Positions 38,076 through 47,347 of a stretch of 64,000 nt of DNA are shown here, in pieces. The stretch lies in assembly GCF_000253255.1 (NCBI RefSeq), contig NC_015580.1, forward strand, positions 1,811,001-1,875,000, in the 5' to 3' direction. The position numbers were made by a program, and so were the translations under genes. The stretch comes from Novosphingobium sp. PP1Y (GTDB lineage: Bacteria > Pseudomonadota > Alphaproteobacteria > Sphingomonadales > Sphingomonadaceae). Within the stretch, counting starts at the first letter, position 1; the number at the start of each line of letters is the position of its first letter. The notes under the pieces were generated by a model. The model ran no database searches and was not told where the DNA came from. It worked only from the letters and a program-made list of their open reading frames with translations.

Positions 38076-38831
38076 CTATTGCCGGGCGAGGAACAGAACA
38101 TCGCGCTCCTGGGCGAGAAGGTGCTGGCCGGAATCGACGAACACGGTTTCTCCGCTCGCAAGCCAGCCTTGCGCCAGGAACAGGGCCGTTTCGGCAATGT
38201 CCTGCGGCGTGGTCTTGCGACCCAGCAGGTTCATGCGGTGGGACACTTCGGTTTCGGCTTCGGTCTGGTCATGACTGGCCAGGATGGCCCCGGGGGCAAT
38301 GCCATAGATGCGATCCTCGGCATGGGTGCGGGCCATCGACAGCATCGGAATGGTTGCGGCCAACGCATGCTTGCTCATCGTGTAGGAAAAGAAGTCCGGA
38401 TTGGGGTTGAGCAGCTTCTGGTCGGTGACATGGATCACCCGTCGCCCGCCCACTGCCTGCGCATGGCGCAGATAAGCCTGGGCAAGCAGCGCCGGGGTGC
38501 ACGCATTGACCTGCATCGCCTTGGCGAAGGTGGACGTGTCGAGCGCCTCTGCCGTATCGAGATCGAACACACCTGCGCAGTTGATCAGCACCCGCCAGTC
38601 CTGGAGCCGGACGGCAAGGCTTTCCACCAGTGCAACGGCGGCCTGTCCATCGCCCAGGTCGCAGCTGACGATTTCGGCGGAAGGAAGCTGTCCCGCCAGC
38701 GCCTCGGCCTGCGCCGTCGACTGGCCGTAGTGAATTACGACGTGCCAACCGGCGGCTCCGAAGGCACGCGCAATGGCCGCGCCGATCCGTTTCGCGCCGC
38801 CCGTCACCATCATCGTCGGTCGCATGGTCAT
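38076..38831 (-). CDS. SDR oxidoreductase, pteridine reductase/FolM-like
   Basis: 251 residues. The cofactor loop is MMVTGGAKRIGAAIARAF: TGxxxRxG with Arg is typical of NADPH-dependent pteridine reductases. The catalytic Tyr150 and Lys154 are in SYTMSKHAL. The usual Ser is replaced by Asp137 (IHVTDQKLL), a hallmark of the PTR1/FolM branch. The likely role is reduction of dihydropterin or dihydromonapterin. Folate genes are not nearby, so the exact pterin is not settled. Same strand as cfa, 134 bases upstream of it. Confidence 0.8.
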   Translation of the reverse strand: MTMRPTMMVTGGAKRIGAAIARAFGAAGWHVVIHYGQSTAQAEALAGQLPSAEIVSCDLGDGQAAVALVESLAVRLQDWRVLINCAGVFDLDTAEALDTSTFAKAMQVNACTPALLAQAYLRHAQAVGGRRVIHVTDQKLLNPNPDFFSYTMSKHALAATIPMLSMARTHAEDRIYGIAPGAILASHDQTEAETEVSHRMNLLGRKTTPQDIAETALFLAQGWLASGETVFVDSGQHLLAQERDVLFLARQ

Positions 38832-38950
38832 GTGGCTTCAGGAATGTCGTTTTGGGTCATCGGCCTTATTGGAGCATATACAGCCGGCCGGGGATAGCGC
38901 TGGAATTCCAGTCCTTCGCAACTATCGCTGCGCCAGATGGACGCAAAGCG

Positions 38951-38983
38951 AAAGGGCGCCCCGTCGGTTTCGACGGGACGCCC
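38951..38983 (-). terminator. rho-independent terminator of glycine-zipper gene
   Basis: On the minus strand GGGCGTCCCGTCG pairs with CGACGGGGCGCCC (one mismatch or wobble) around AAAC, followed by TTTCGCTTT. It starts 29 bases past the stop at 39012. Confidence 0.75.
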
Positions 38984-39011
38984 CATGCGTCTTGAGGCAA
39001 TGCCGCTCAGG

Positions 39012-39395
39012 TCAACGGCACTTGAGATCGCCGCGGTCGATGGTGCGGCCGAGCAGGCCGCCGGCAACGCCGCCAAGGATCGCTCCAAGCGTCTTGTCGC
39101 CGTTACCCGCCAGTTCGTGCCCGGCGAGAGCGCCGACGCCGGCACCGATGATCAGACCGGTCGTACCGTTGTCACGGCGGCAGTAATAGCGGCCATCGCG
39201 TCCACGCCAGACGCGATCGCGGCGCGTGATGCGACGCGGTTCGTAATAACGGCCGCGCGAATCGTACATGCGGTGATGGCGTTCCTTTTCGCGATAGCCG
39301 TGCGCGGGTGCCCACGGCGGCGGATCGGCAGCGGCCGGCACGGCCGGGATCGCCAAGGCGGCGGCCGTGAAAGCCAGAATGGATTTCTTGAACAT
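39012..39395 (-). CDS. glycine-zipper (Rick_17kDa-type) surface protein
   Basis: 127 residues from ATG 39395, preceded by AGGAGG. A signal peptide (MFKKSILAFTAAALAIPA to AAAD) is followed by an Arg/Tyr-rich segment (YYEPRRITRRDRVWRGRDG) and then a glycine-zipper region, GLIIGAGVGALAGHEL and LGAILGGVAGGLLGRTID, matching the 2TM surface antigen family. It ends in DLKCR. The glycine-zipper pair probably inserts in or packs against the outer membrane. Sphingomonads carry several copies. It is transcribed alone and ends at the terminator at 38951-38983. Confidence 0.85.
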   Translation of the reverse strand: MFKKSILAFTAAALAIPAVPAAADPPPWAPAHGYREKERHHRMYDSRGRYYEPRRITRRDRVWRGRDGRYYCRRDNGTTGLIIGAGVGALAGHELAGNGDKTLGAILGGVAGGLLGRTIDRGDLKCR

Positions 39396-39551
39396 TGCGT
39401 CCTCCTGCAAGTGCCTGTCTTGAACCTTTGAATTGCTTTTAGGTTCACCTGAACCCAACGCCGGATGAACGGTTCGTTGGGTCGCCGGGACTGGAGACAG
39501 ACCGATGTAATCCTGCGATGAAGTGAACTGCAATGATGAAAGGTTCATTAG

Positions 39552-40391
39552 GTGCAAATCGATCTCGTCGATGTCTTTGGGTCCGGACCGCTGAGCGGCA
39601 ATCCCCTGGCCGTAGTGCGCGGAGCTGAGGATCTCGAAGCCGACGCGATGTTGAAGTTGACGCGATGGCTCGGCTATTCGGAAACGACCTTCATCCTGCC
39701 GCCGACCGACACCGCCGCCGATTACCGCCTACGTATCTTCTATCCGGCGGGTGAGCTGCCTTTCGCCGGGCATCCGACGCTGGGCACGGCCCATGTTTGG
39801 CTTGCCTCGGGCGGTGTTCCCAAACATGCGGGCAGGATCATGCAGGAATGCGGCATAGGCCTTGTCGAAGTGCGGCAGGATGCCGACCGGCTGGCATTTC
39901 GCGCACCGGACCTGCTGCGCACCGGACCGCTGTCGGACGAGGACCGGGCCGAAGCCATCCGCCTTACCGGTGTGGCGGAAGACCAGGTGATCGCAGCCGT
40001 GCATGCCGATAACGGACCGGGCTGGAAGCTCCTTCACCTCAAGTCAGCCGAGCAGGTGGTGGCCGCAAACCCGGTGCCGCGTGCGCCGATGCCCACCGAT
40101 GTCGGCCTGCTTGGCGCCTGGGGGCCGGGGCACGACAAGCAATTCGAAGTGCGGGCCTTCTTCGCCGATCCGACCGAGGCGATGGTGGAGGACCCGGTGA
40201 CGGGAAGCCTCAATGCCGCGGTGGCGCAGTACCTGTTCGGGCAAGGCCTGGCGAGTGGCAGCTACCTTGCCGGACAGGGGCAGAGGACCGGTGCCGACGG
40301 CCATGTCCACTGCTCGCAGGAAGCGGACGGCTCGATCTGGGTGGCCGGGCGCGTGGAAACGGTAGCCCAAGGCGCGGCCCTGAGTTTCTGA
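39552..40391 (+). CDS. PhzF-family isomerase
   Basis: 279 residues starting with a GTG eight bases after AAAGG. PhzF-fold proteins have two similar halves. Visible marks are the N-terminal VDVFGSGPLSGNPLAVV, the catalytic Glu44 in GYSETTFILP, the IFYPAGELPFAGHPTLGTAH block, and MVEDPVTGSLNAAVAQYL in the second half. In phenazine producers PhzF isomerises dihydro-3-hydroxyanthranilate, but no phenazine genes are present, so this is one of the many relatives of unknown substrate. It faces the REC-GGDEF-EAL gene convergently. Confidence 0.9.
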   Translation: MQIDLVDVFGSGPLSGNPLAVVRGAEDLEADAMLKLTRWLGYSETTFILPPTDTAADYRLRIFYPAGELPFAGHPTLGTAHVWLASGGVPKHAGRIMQECGIGLVEVRQDADRLAFRAPDLLRTGPLSDEDRAEAIRLTGVAEDQVIAAVHADNGPGWKLLHLKSAEQVVAANPVPRAPMPTDVGLLGAWGPGHDKQFEVRAFFADPTEAMVEDPVTGSLNAAVAQYLFGQGLASGSYLAGQGQRTGADGHVHCSQEADGSIWVAGRVETVAQGAALSF

Positions 40392-40412
40392 TCGTACCGG
40401 TTGCGGCTTGAT

Positions 40413-42179
40413 TCATGCGCGCAGCCGGTGTTGCGGCGTTGCGTCGCCGCGCTGGGTCATCCAGGGCAGGACATCTTCGTAAGGCATGGGGCGGCAGATC
40501 CCGTATCCCTGTCCGGCGTTGCAGCCCAGGGTGGTGAGCAACTGCTGTGTTTCGGGTGTTTCGACGCCTTCGGCCACAAGCGAGATGCCGAGGTTCTCGC
40601 AAAGCACGACAAGGCTGTTGACCAGAGACTGGTCGAACCGGCTTTCGGTGAAGCGCGAGATGAATGAGCGGTCTATCTTGATTTCGCTGATGGAAAATTC
40701 GCGCAAGTAGCCGAACGAGGTGAAGCCCGATCCGAAGTCGTCGATGGACAGGCCAATTCCGTTTTCGCGCAGCCTTTCGATCACGCGCTGTGCCTGAGCC
40801 GGATTGGCGATCAGTGCGGTCTCGGTGAGTTCGAAAATCAGACGCCGTGGATTGACGCCATGGCGGGCGATCAGCTGGGGCAGGTTCTCGATGAATTTGG
40901 CCCTTTCGAGCATCCGTGCCGATATGTTGATCGCGATGGTCGCCTCGTCGATCCGGTCCTGGATCTGCGCGAACTGACCCAGCACCTTGTTGAGGCAATG
41001 GTTGGTGAAGGATTCGAGCAATGGCGATTGCTCGACGGTGTGGATCAGCTGGTCGGCAGGCACCGGCGCCCCGCTAGGATGGCGCCAGCGCACGAGGACC
41101 TCGAAACCGAGGACTCGTCCCGATCGCAATTCGACCTTGGGCTGCCAGTGCCAATCGACGGCGTCGCATGACATCGCGTTTTCCAGTTCCACCAGCATAC
41201 CCTTGCGATCCAGCGAAGGGCCCGGTCGTGTCTGGCTGTCGGTGGCTATCACGACCTTGTCGATGCCGCGCTTGGCCAGGTACATCGCATCGTCGGCCGC
41301 CGAGAGCAGGGTCTGCGCGGCAGTGCCCATCTCGGGGCAAAGGGCGATGCCGATCGATCCCCCCACGTTGAGCATGTGGTTGCCGCAGGCGACCGGCTGT
41401 TCGATCAGGTCGGTAAGCTTCCTGCCCATCTTCAGGGCCAGTTCGGTGGAATCGATGGCCTGCAGGATGACGGCAAATTCGTCACCCCCAAGTCGCGCGA
41501 CCGTGTCCACTTCGCGCAAATGACTGCGCAGGCGCTGGGCGATCACGGTCAGGGTCAGGTCGCCGGCGGCATGGCCGAGGCTGTCGTTGATCTCCTTGAA
41601 CCGGTCGAGATCGACCATCAGTACGGCAAAGGAATCGCCATGGCGCCGGGCGCGGGCGCAGCACTGGCCGAGCCGGTCGAAGAAAAGGGTGCGATTGGGC
41701 AGGTCCGTCAGCGGATCGTGCAGGCTGCGGTGGGTCAGTTCCTCTTCCGCCCGGCGCAGCTCCTGCCGGTACTTGCGCCAGGCAATCCCTTCCTCGATCG
41801 AGGCAAGAACCTGTTCTTGCGAGAGCTGACGCTTGGCGAGGAATTCGGTCATGCCGGACTTGATCGAATCCACCGCGATCTGTTCGTTGCTGTTTCCGGT
41901 CACGGCGACGATCGGACAGTCGGGATCGATTTCGTCACGGATCGCGGGAATGAGATCGCGTCCGTCACCATCCTGCAGGCCGAAGTCCAGGAAGACGATG
42001 TCGAAGTGGCTGGCCGGCTTGCGGATAAGCGTCATCGCTTCGGCATGCGATGTGGCTTCGGTGATGGATATGTCGCGTGGGCAGCGCCTGAGCATGCGGA
42101 TCAGCCGTTCACGATCGACGTCGTCGTCATCGACGATCAGGGCGGACAGGCCGTTGCCGGTCTTGGAAAAGCCTTTCAT
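40413..42179 (-). CDS. REC-GGDEF-EAL response regulator (c-di-GMP turnover)
   Basis: 588 residues. Domain order is receiver (about 12-130; acidic pocket VDDDD, phospho-acceptor Asp65 in FLDFGLQ), GGDEF cyclase domain (about 150-315; intact RLGGDEFAVIL, so synthesis is possible) and EAL phosphodiesterase domain (about 325-575; EVL at the first motif, but the metal-binding INISARML, ELTETALI, DDFGSGFTSFGYL and KIDRSF blocks are intact). No membrane segment. It lies 25 bases after a single-domain receiver and a PAS kinase, which probably phosphorylates it. Confidence 0.93.
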   Translation of the reverse strand: MKGFSKTGNGLSALIVDDDDVDRERLIRMLRRCPRDISITEATSHAEAMTLIRKPASHFDIVFLDFGLQDGDGRDLIPAIRDEIDPDCPIVAVTGNSNEQIAVDSIKSGMTEFLAKRQLSQEQVLASIEEGIAWRKYRQELRRAEEELTHRSLHDPLTDLPNRTLFFDRLGQCCARARRHGDSFAVLMVDLDRFKEINDSLGHAAGDLTLTVIAQRLRSHLREVDTVARLGGDEFAVILQAIDSTELALKMGRKLTDLIEQPVACGNHMLNVGGSIGIALCPEMGTAAQTLLSAADDAMYLAKRGIDKVVIATDSQTRPGPSLDRKGMLVELENAMSCDAVDWHWQPKVELRSGRVLGFEVLVRWRHPSGAPVPADQLIHTVEQSPLLESFTNHCLNKVLGQFAQIQDRIDEATIAINISARMLERAKFIENLPQLIARHGVNPRRLIFELTETALIANPAQAQRVIERLRENGIGLSIDDFGSGFTSFGYLREFSISEIKIDRSFISRFTESRFDQSLVNSLVVLCENLGISLVAEGVETPETQQLLTTLGCNAGQGYGICRPMPYEDVLPWMTQRGDATPQHRLRA

Positions 42180-42204
42180 CGTGGGGGTCCTTGAAAGCCT
42201 GCTC

Positions 42205-42669
42205 TTACGGGAGTTCCTGGGTCAAAGTGTACTTGGTCATGAACTCCGCAAGGCGGGCGAACTGCGGCCCGACCTCGGACTTGACCATGTATCCGGCCAC
42301 CTGCTCGTTGTAGGCGCGGCAGCGGTCCTGATCGCGCGAGGAGGTGCTAAGGACGAAGATCACCGTGCGCCGCAATCGCGTGTCCGCGCGCACGGCTTCG
42401 AGGAACTGGAAGCCGTCCATGCGCGGCATGTTGAGGTCGAGCAGGACGATCACAGGCGTCGTCAGCTTCTTGTCGGGGTGATCGCCCGAGAGTACCGCCA
42501 ATGCTTCGCTCCCGTCGCCGGCCGTCAGCGTCCTGCAGGGGACGTGATGCTTGCGAAAACTTCGTAGCACGCCTTCGATGGCGACATCGTCGTCATCGAC
42601 GATGAGGACCGTGCAATCGGCCAGTGCAGCACGGTCATCGGCCTCGGCCATTTCGCCGGTTTCAGCCAT
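42205..42669 (-). CDS. single-domain response regulator, Rcp1-like
   Basis: 154 residues from the ATG at 42669, which follows GGAGAGGGAC and overlaps the kinase stop by eight bases. It is a lone receiver domain: acidic pocket VLIVDDDDVA, phospho-acceptor Asp78 in VLLDLNMPRMDG, Thr/Ser in VLSTSS, and Lys in MVKSEVG. The long helix 3 insert and the CRAYNEQVAGYMVK form resemble receivers that partner phytochrome-type kinases (Rcp1). It has no output domain, so it may relay phosphate or act by protein contact between the kinase and the GGDEF-EAL protein. Confidence 0.9.
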   Translation of the reverse strand: MAETGEMAEADDRAALADCTVLIVDDDDVAIEGVLRSFRKHHVPCRTLTAGDGSEALAVLSGDHPDKKLTTPVIVLLDLNMPRMDGFQFLEAVRADTRLRRTVIFVLSTSSRDQDRCRAYNEQVAGYMVKSEVGPQFARLAEFMTKYTLTQELP

Positions 42670-44110
42670 TGTCCCTCTCCCGCAGCAGGATTCGGGGCCA
42701 GTGTACTTCGAAGCAGGCACCGGCCAGTTTGCCCTTGCCGCGCACGACGGTGATCATTCCGCCATGCGCGTTGATCATACGCCGGGTGAAGGCGAGCCCG
42801 ACGCCGTCACCGTCCGTGCCGGGAGAAGCGCGGTGGAACAGCTTGAAGATGCGTTCCTCGTTGCCCTCGGTTATGCCGCGACCGTCGTCTTCAACGGTGA
42901 AGACGGCGAAGCGGCCTTCTTCGCGCAAGGTAATGCGCAGATTACCGCAGCGCTGGCCGTGGTGTTTCACGGCATTGCCGATCAGATTGCGCAAGGAGGT
43001 GGCGAGGGGCGCGCGCGGGGCCGTTATGGGGCCGCCGGCGATGTCCAACTCGACGCTGAAGCTTTCCGGCACCATCGCATGAGCGAGCGCCTCCGCGACC
43101 AGTTCGTGCGGATCGATCACTTCGATCATCGTATCTGGGGTGCCGGCCCGGGCATAGTCCAGCAGGTCATCGATCATCTGCTCGGCGCGAGCGATGCGCG
43201 TGGCGATGCGATCGAAGTTGTGGCGCACGTCATGCGGGAGCTTGTCTTCGCCCAGATCCTCGCGGATCCAGCTCACCAGGTCGCCAATACCGCGCAGGGG
43301 GGCACGCAGATCGTGGCTGGCCACATAAGTGAATTCCTCCAGCTGGGCATTGGTCTGCTGCAGTGCGCTTTCAGCGCTCTTGCGCTGCGAGATGTTGCTG
43401 ACGATCGCCATGGTCAGCGGCCGGTCGGGCTGTTCGAGCCGGGTGAGTGCGATTTCGACCGGCAGTTCCTCACCGCAGCTGTGCAGGCCGGTCAGATCGC
43501 GCCCCGAACCCATCATGCGCGAGCTGGGCGCGGCGATGTAGCCATCGACGTGGCTAGCGTGGCCATGGCGATAGCGATCCGGCACCAGCAAATCGAGCGG
43601 CTGGCCGACGAGGCTCTCCGGACTGTAGCCGAACTCGTCTGCCAGCGTCCGGTTGACCTGGACGATGCGCTGCCGGTCGTCGACAAGCAGAAGACCGAGC
43701 GGCAGATTCTCGAAGATCTGGCTGAAACGGCGTTCCGCGGCGACTTGTCGCATGAGGCTCCGGACGTAGACGATGGTGTGCTGACCGGCAGAGCCGGGAC
43801 CGTCTCCCAGCGTCAGGTCGACCGGATGGTTGTTGCCGTCGATGTCAAGAAGCGCGGACTGCCATGTGCGGCCGCCGCGAGCCTCGACCGACATGTCCAG
43901 CATCTGGCGCAGCGTGTCCGCGTCGTCGTCGGCCATCCGGGCATAGATCAGTCCTTGGTGCAGCGAGGCAGGATCGCTTTCCCCGAGGATCGCGGCGAGG
44001 GCGGCATTGGCCCAGGAGACGACGCCGGTATCGTCAACGCACATGGCACCGATCGGTGCGCGGGCCAGCGCAGTCTCCAAGCCTGTATCGAGCCGTGTCA
44101 CGAGAGTCAT
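42662..44110 (-). CDS. soluble PAS-domain histidine kinase
   Basis: 482 residues from the ATG at 44110, preceded by AAGGGAG; the frame continues upstream but that part is not needed. Two PAS domains (about 10-120 and 140-255; FENLPLGLLLVDDRQRIVQV, FGYSPESLVGQ) are followed by a HisKA helix pair with the phospho-His in YVASHDLRAPLRGI and an HATPase domain (NLIGNAVKHHG; VEDDGRGI; GDGVGLAFTRRM). No membrane segment, so the signal is cytoplasmic. It is the first gene of the kinase-receiver-GGDEF/EAL unit. Confidence 0.9.
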   Translation of the reverse strand: MTLVTRLDTGLETALARAPIGAMCVDDTGVVSWANAALAAILGESDPASLHQGLIYARMADDDADTLRQMLDMSVEARGGRTWQSALLDIDGNNHPVDLTLGDGPGSAGQHTIVYVRSLMRQVAAERRFSQIFENLPLGLLLVDDRQRIVQVNRTLADEFGYSPESLVGQPLDLLVPDRYRHGHASHVDGYIAAPSSRMMGSGRDLTGLHSCGEELPVEIALTRLEQPDRPLTMAIVSNISQRKSAESALQQTNAQLEEFTYVASHDLRAPLRGIGDLVSWIREDLGEDKLPHDVRHNFDRIATRIARAEQMIDDLLDYARAGTPDTMIEVIDPHELVAEALAHAMVPESFSVELDIAGGPITAPRAPLATSLRNLIGNAVKHHGQRCGNLRITLREEGRFAVFTVEDDGRGITEGNEERIFKLFHRASPGTDGDGVGLAFTRRMINAHGGMITVVRGKGKLAGACFEVHWPRILLRERDNG

Positions 44111-44341
44111 CGACGCTCCCTTCACCATGTCGACCGGGGCACGGGAGGGTGCGGGGCGACGTATCTGCCGTTGCCGACAGCGGGGGAGAAGGCGAAAGTC
44201 GTGAGCAGCCACGGCCTGCGCCTCCTATCTGCAGGCTAAGGGCCTACTTATTGGAGAGGCGCGAACGGGTCGCTCCGGATCTCTGCGTATTCTGAGGGAA
44301 GATGGGTCCGTTTCGGTTCCGTGGCGGACCTAAGGTGTCAA

Positions 44342-44833
44342 TCAGACCTCGACGAAAGTGCCTGCCTCACGATCCTTGCGGACCTTCAGGCCATCGAAGA
44401 CCGACCCGTTCATCGTGATCCAAACCCCGGGGCTGGCCGCCTGACAGCAAGCGAAGGCCATGCCAAGGTTGAACGCGGCATCGCTTTCCGAAAACCTTGC
44501 CGGGGCCAGCGCGCCAGCCAGCACGACAGTCTTGTCGGTGAGGTGCGCCAACGCCTGCGCCGTTACAGCCATCGTGTCGGTGCCGTGGGTAACGACCACG
44601 CGCTTCTCCGGCGCATTGGCAATCGTCGCGGCGATCAGTGCGCGATCCTCGTCAGTCAGCTCGAGGCTGTCCTTGCGCATCAGTTCGACGATCCGGAACG
44701 GATGCGTCACGCGCGCGATCTTCAGCAGCTTCTCGATCACGCTTTCGGTGATCTGGTACTCGCTGAGCGCGTCGAAATACTGCTTGTCGATGGTGCCGCC
44801 GGTGGTGACGACGAGAATGGGTGACCTGTCCAT
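44342..44833 (-). CDS. short asparaginase-like protein (N-domain only)
   Basis: 163 residues from the ATG at 44833, about half the usual 330. Both catalytic motifs of type I/II L-asparaginases are present: VVTTGGTIDKQY near residues 8-19 and VVVTHGTDTMAVTAQAL near 78-94. The whole C-terminal domain is absent, and the protein ends naturally at GTFVEV, so this is a compact family and not an obvious truncation. It starts 40 bases after hutU and could be the last gene of the hut transcript. Deamidation or a related hydrolase role is plausible; the substrate is not known. Confidence 0.8.
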   Translation of the reverse strand: MDRSPILVVTTGGTIDKQYFDALSEYQITESVIEKLLKIARVTHPFRIVELMRKDSLELTDEDRALIAATIANAPEKRVVVTHGTDTMAVTAQALAHLTDKTVVLAGALAPARFSESDAAFNLGMAFACCQAASPGVWITMNGSVFDGLKVRKDREAGTFVEV

Positions 44834-44873
44834 GGCGGTGCCTTTAGCCGGGGATGAGCGGGATAGGCAATCG

Positions 44874-46541
44874 TCAGCCGAGAATACCGGGCAGGTCCAG
44901 TCCCTTTTCGCGCGCGCAGTCCAGCGCGATCTCGTAGCCTGCATCGGCATGGCGCATAACGCCGCTGGCCGGATCGTTCCACAAGACGCGCTCCAGACGC
45001 CTCGCTGCCGCGTCGCTGCCGTCGGCGACGATGACCATGCCGGCATGCTGCGAATAACCCATGCCGACGCCGCCGCCGTGATGTAGCGAGACCCAGGTTG
45101 CACCGCTGGCGGTATTGAGCAGGGCGTTGAGCAGGGGCCAGTCCGAAACCGCGTCCGAGCCGTCGCGCATGGCCTCGGTCTCGCGATTGGGGCTGGCGAC
45201 CGAACCGGAATCGAGGTGGTCGCGGCCGATCACGACCGGGGCCTTGAGTTCGCCGCTCGCCACCATCTCGTTGAAGGCAAGTCCGAGCCGGTGCCGATCG
45301 CCCAGGCCGACCCAGCAGATGCGCGCTGGCAGGCCCTGGAAGTGGATGCGCTCGCGCGCCATGTCGAGCCAGCGGTGCAGGTGGGTATCGTCGGGCAGCA
45401 GTTCCTTCACTTTGGCGTCGGTCTTGCAGATGTCCTCCGGATCGCCCGAAAGCGCGGCCCAGCGGAACGGGCCGACTCCGCGGCAGAACAGCGGGCGGAT
45501 ATAGGCGGGGACGAAGCCGGGGAAGTCAAAGGCGTTCTCGACGCCTTCGTCCTTGGCCATCTGGCGGATGTTGTTGCCGTAATCGACCGTGGGCACGCCC
45601 GCTTCATGGAAGTCGAGCATCGCGCGAACGTGGGCCGCCATGGAGGCCTTGGCGGCTTTGGCTACCGCTTCGGGTTCGCGTTCCCGGCGCTCGACCCATT
45701 CGGCGACGGTCCAGCCCAGGGGCAGGTAGCCATTCACCGGATCGTGGGCGGACGTCTGGTCGGTGAGCAAGTCGGGGCGGATGCCGCGCGCGAACATGTC
45801 GGGCAGCACCGCGGCGGCATTGCCGAGCAGGCCGACCGAGACGGCCTTGCCTTCGGCGCGCGCCCTTTCGAGAATCGCCATGGCATCCTCGATGGTTGCG
45901 GCGCGATGGTCGAGATAACCTGTGCGCAGACGCATATCGATGCGGCTTTCCTGGCATTCGATGGCAAGGCAGGAAGCCCCAGCCATGACCGCTGCGAGCG
46001 GCTGCGCGCCGCCCATGCCGCCAAGACCGGCGGTAAGCAGCCAGCGCCCGGTGAGGTCGCCGCCATAGTGCTGGCGGCCCATTTCGACGAAAGTCTCGTA
46101 AGTGCCCTGAACGATGCCCTGGCTGCCGATGTAGATCCACGAACCTGCGGTCATCTGGCCGTACATCGCCAGTCCCTTGCGATCGAGTTCGTTGAAGTGC
46201 TCCCAGCTCGCCCACTTCGGTACGAGGTTCGAATTGGCAAGCAGCACGCGCGGCGCATCGGCATGGGTGCGGAACACGCCGACCGGCTTGCCCGACTGGA
46301 TCAACAGCGTCTCGTCGTCCTTGAGGCGGCGCAGCGTCTCGACAATGCGGTCGTAGCTTTCCCAGTCACGTGCGGCGCGGCCGATGCCGCCATAGACAAC
46401 GAGTTCTTCGGGACGCTCGGCCACATCGGGGTGCAGGTTGTTCATGAGCATGCGTAAGGGCGCTTCGGTGAGCCAGCTTTGCGCAGTGCGTTCGGTTCCG
46501 GTCGCAGGGACGATCCGGCGCGAATTGTCGAGGCGGGTCAT
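44874..46541 (-). CDS. hutU: urocanate hydratase
   Basis: 555 residues, full length. It converts urocanate to imidazolonepropionate with NAD+ as an electrophile, the second step of histidine breakdown. Family blocks seen are VYGGIGRAARDWESYDRIVE, MTAGSWIYIGSQGIVQGTYE, the nucleotide-binding TAGLGGMGGAQPLA, QTSAHDPVNGYLPLG and SLHHGGGVGMGYSQHAGM. Its ATG overlaps the hutG stop (ATGA), so it is coupled to hutIHG. Confidence 0.97.
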   Translation of the reverse strand: MTRLDNSRRIVPATGTERTAQSWLTEAPLRMLMNNLHPDVAERPEELVVYGGIGRAARDWESYDRIVETLRRLKDDETLLIQSGKPVGVFRTHADAPRVLLANSNLVPKWASWEHFNELDRKGLAMYGQMTAGSWIYIGSQGIVQGTYETFVEMGRQHYGGDLTGRWLLTAGLGGMGGAQPLAAVMAGASCLAIECQESRIDMRLRTGYLDHRAATIEDAMAILERARAEGKAVSVGLLGNAAAVLPDMFARGIRPDLLTDQTSAHDPVNGYLPLGWTVAEWVERREREPEAVAKAAKASMAAHVRAMLDFHEAGVPTVDYGNNIRQMAKDEGVENAFDFPGFVPAYIRPLFCRGVGPFRWAALSGDPEDICKTDAKVKELLPDDTHLHRWLDMARERIHFQGLPARICWVGLGDRHRLGLAFNEMVASGELKAPVVIGRDHLDSGSVASPNRETEAMRDGSDAVSDWPLLNALLNTASGATWVSLHHGGGVGMGYSQHAGMVIVADGSDAAARRLERVLWNDPASGVMRHADAGYEIALDCAREKGLDLPGILG

Positions 46542-47347
46542 GATCTTCCTTTCGCGAAGTCTAGGCAGGCTTCGATGATCCGGTGCAGCACGGGCAGGAC
46601 GGCGGGCTGTGTGCCAAGCGGGGCGGGCCAGTTGTCGGGCGAGGGCGCCTCGGGCTCGGTAAGGTAGCCGCGCATCGCGAGTTCCATCTGGATCGCGTGA
46701 ATGCCGATGTCGGGCGCGCCGTAGTGGCGGGTGGTCCAGCCACCGCGAAAACGCCCGTCGACAACATGGCTGTGCCCGCTGGCAGCGCAGATCGAGGCGA
46801 CGGCCTCGCGTAGCGCCGGAGAGCAGGTCGCACCGCCATTGGTGCCCACGTTGAATTGCGGCAGCTCGCCTTCGAACAGGCGCGGCACGCGGCTGCGGAT
46901 GGAGTGGGCGTCGTAGACGACGATGTCATCGTGGCGGGTGCGCAGGCGATAGATCTCGTCGCGCAGGGCCGCGTGGTAGGGATCGAACCAGTTTGCCCGG
47001 CGCCGTGCGATTTCGGCTTCGTCGGGCCGGGTGGCCGAATAGAGAGGCTCACCGTCGAAGGTTTCGGTCGGGCACAGGCCGGTAGTCGCCTGGCCAGGAT
47101 AGAGTGAGAGGCCGGAAGGATCGCGATTGCAGTCAATCACCGTGCGCGACATGGCGGTGCGGATCGTCGTCGCGCCCATGTCGCGCACGAAGGCGTAGAG
47201 CTGCGCGATGTGCCAGTCGGCATCCTTGCGCGCCAGCCAGGGCGAGCTCAGGCCCGCCTCGATGGCTTCCGGGATCGCAGTGCCGCCATGCGGAAAGCAG
47301 ACGATCAGCGGTGCATCGCCGCGGTCTATGTCGAGCCAGTCGCTCAT
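46538..47347 (-). CDS. hutG: N-formylglutamate deformylase
   Basis: 269 residues from the ATG at 47347 overlapping the hutH stop. It releases formate from N-formylglutamate to give glutamate. Family marks are LIVCFPHGGTAIP, a metal-site block in MSRTVIDCNRDPSG, VYDAHSIRSRVPRLFEG, and GGWTTRHYGAPDIGIHAIQMEL. Together with HutF it defines the five-step pathway that goes through N-formylglutamate instead of releasing formamide. Overlaps hutU by four bases at its end. Confidence 0.93.
   Translation of the reverse strand: MSDWLDIDRGDAPLIVCFPHGGTAIPEAIEAGLSSPWLARKDADWHIAQLYAFVRDMGATTIRTAMSRTVIDCNRDPSGLSLYPGQATTGLCPTETFDGEPLYSATRPDEAEIARRRANWFDPYHAALRDEIYRLRTRHDDIVVYDAHSIRSRVPRLFEGELPQFNVGTNGGATCSPALREAVASICAASGHSHVVDGRFRGGWTTRHYGAPDIGIHAIQMELAMRGYLTEPEAPSPDNWPAPLGTQPAVLPVLHRIIEACLDFAKGRS

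Noticed and set aside
40413..42179. inactive EAL domain because of EVL in place of EAL
   Set aside because: EVL is a common working variant and the other metal-binding motifs are intact, so inactivity cannot be claimed.
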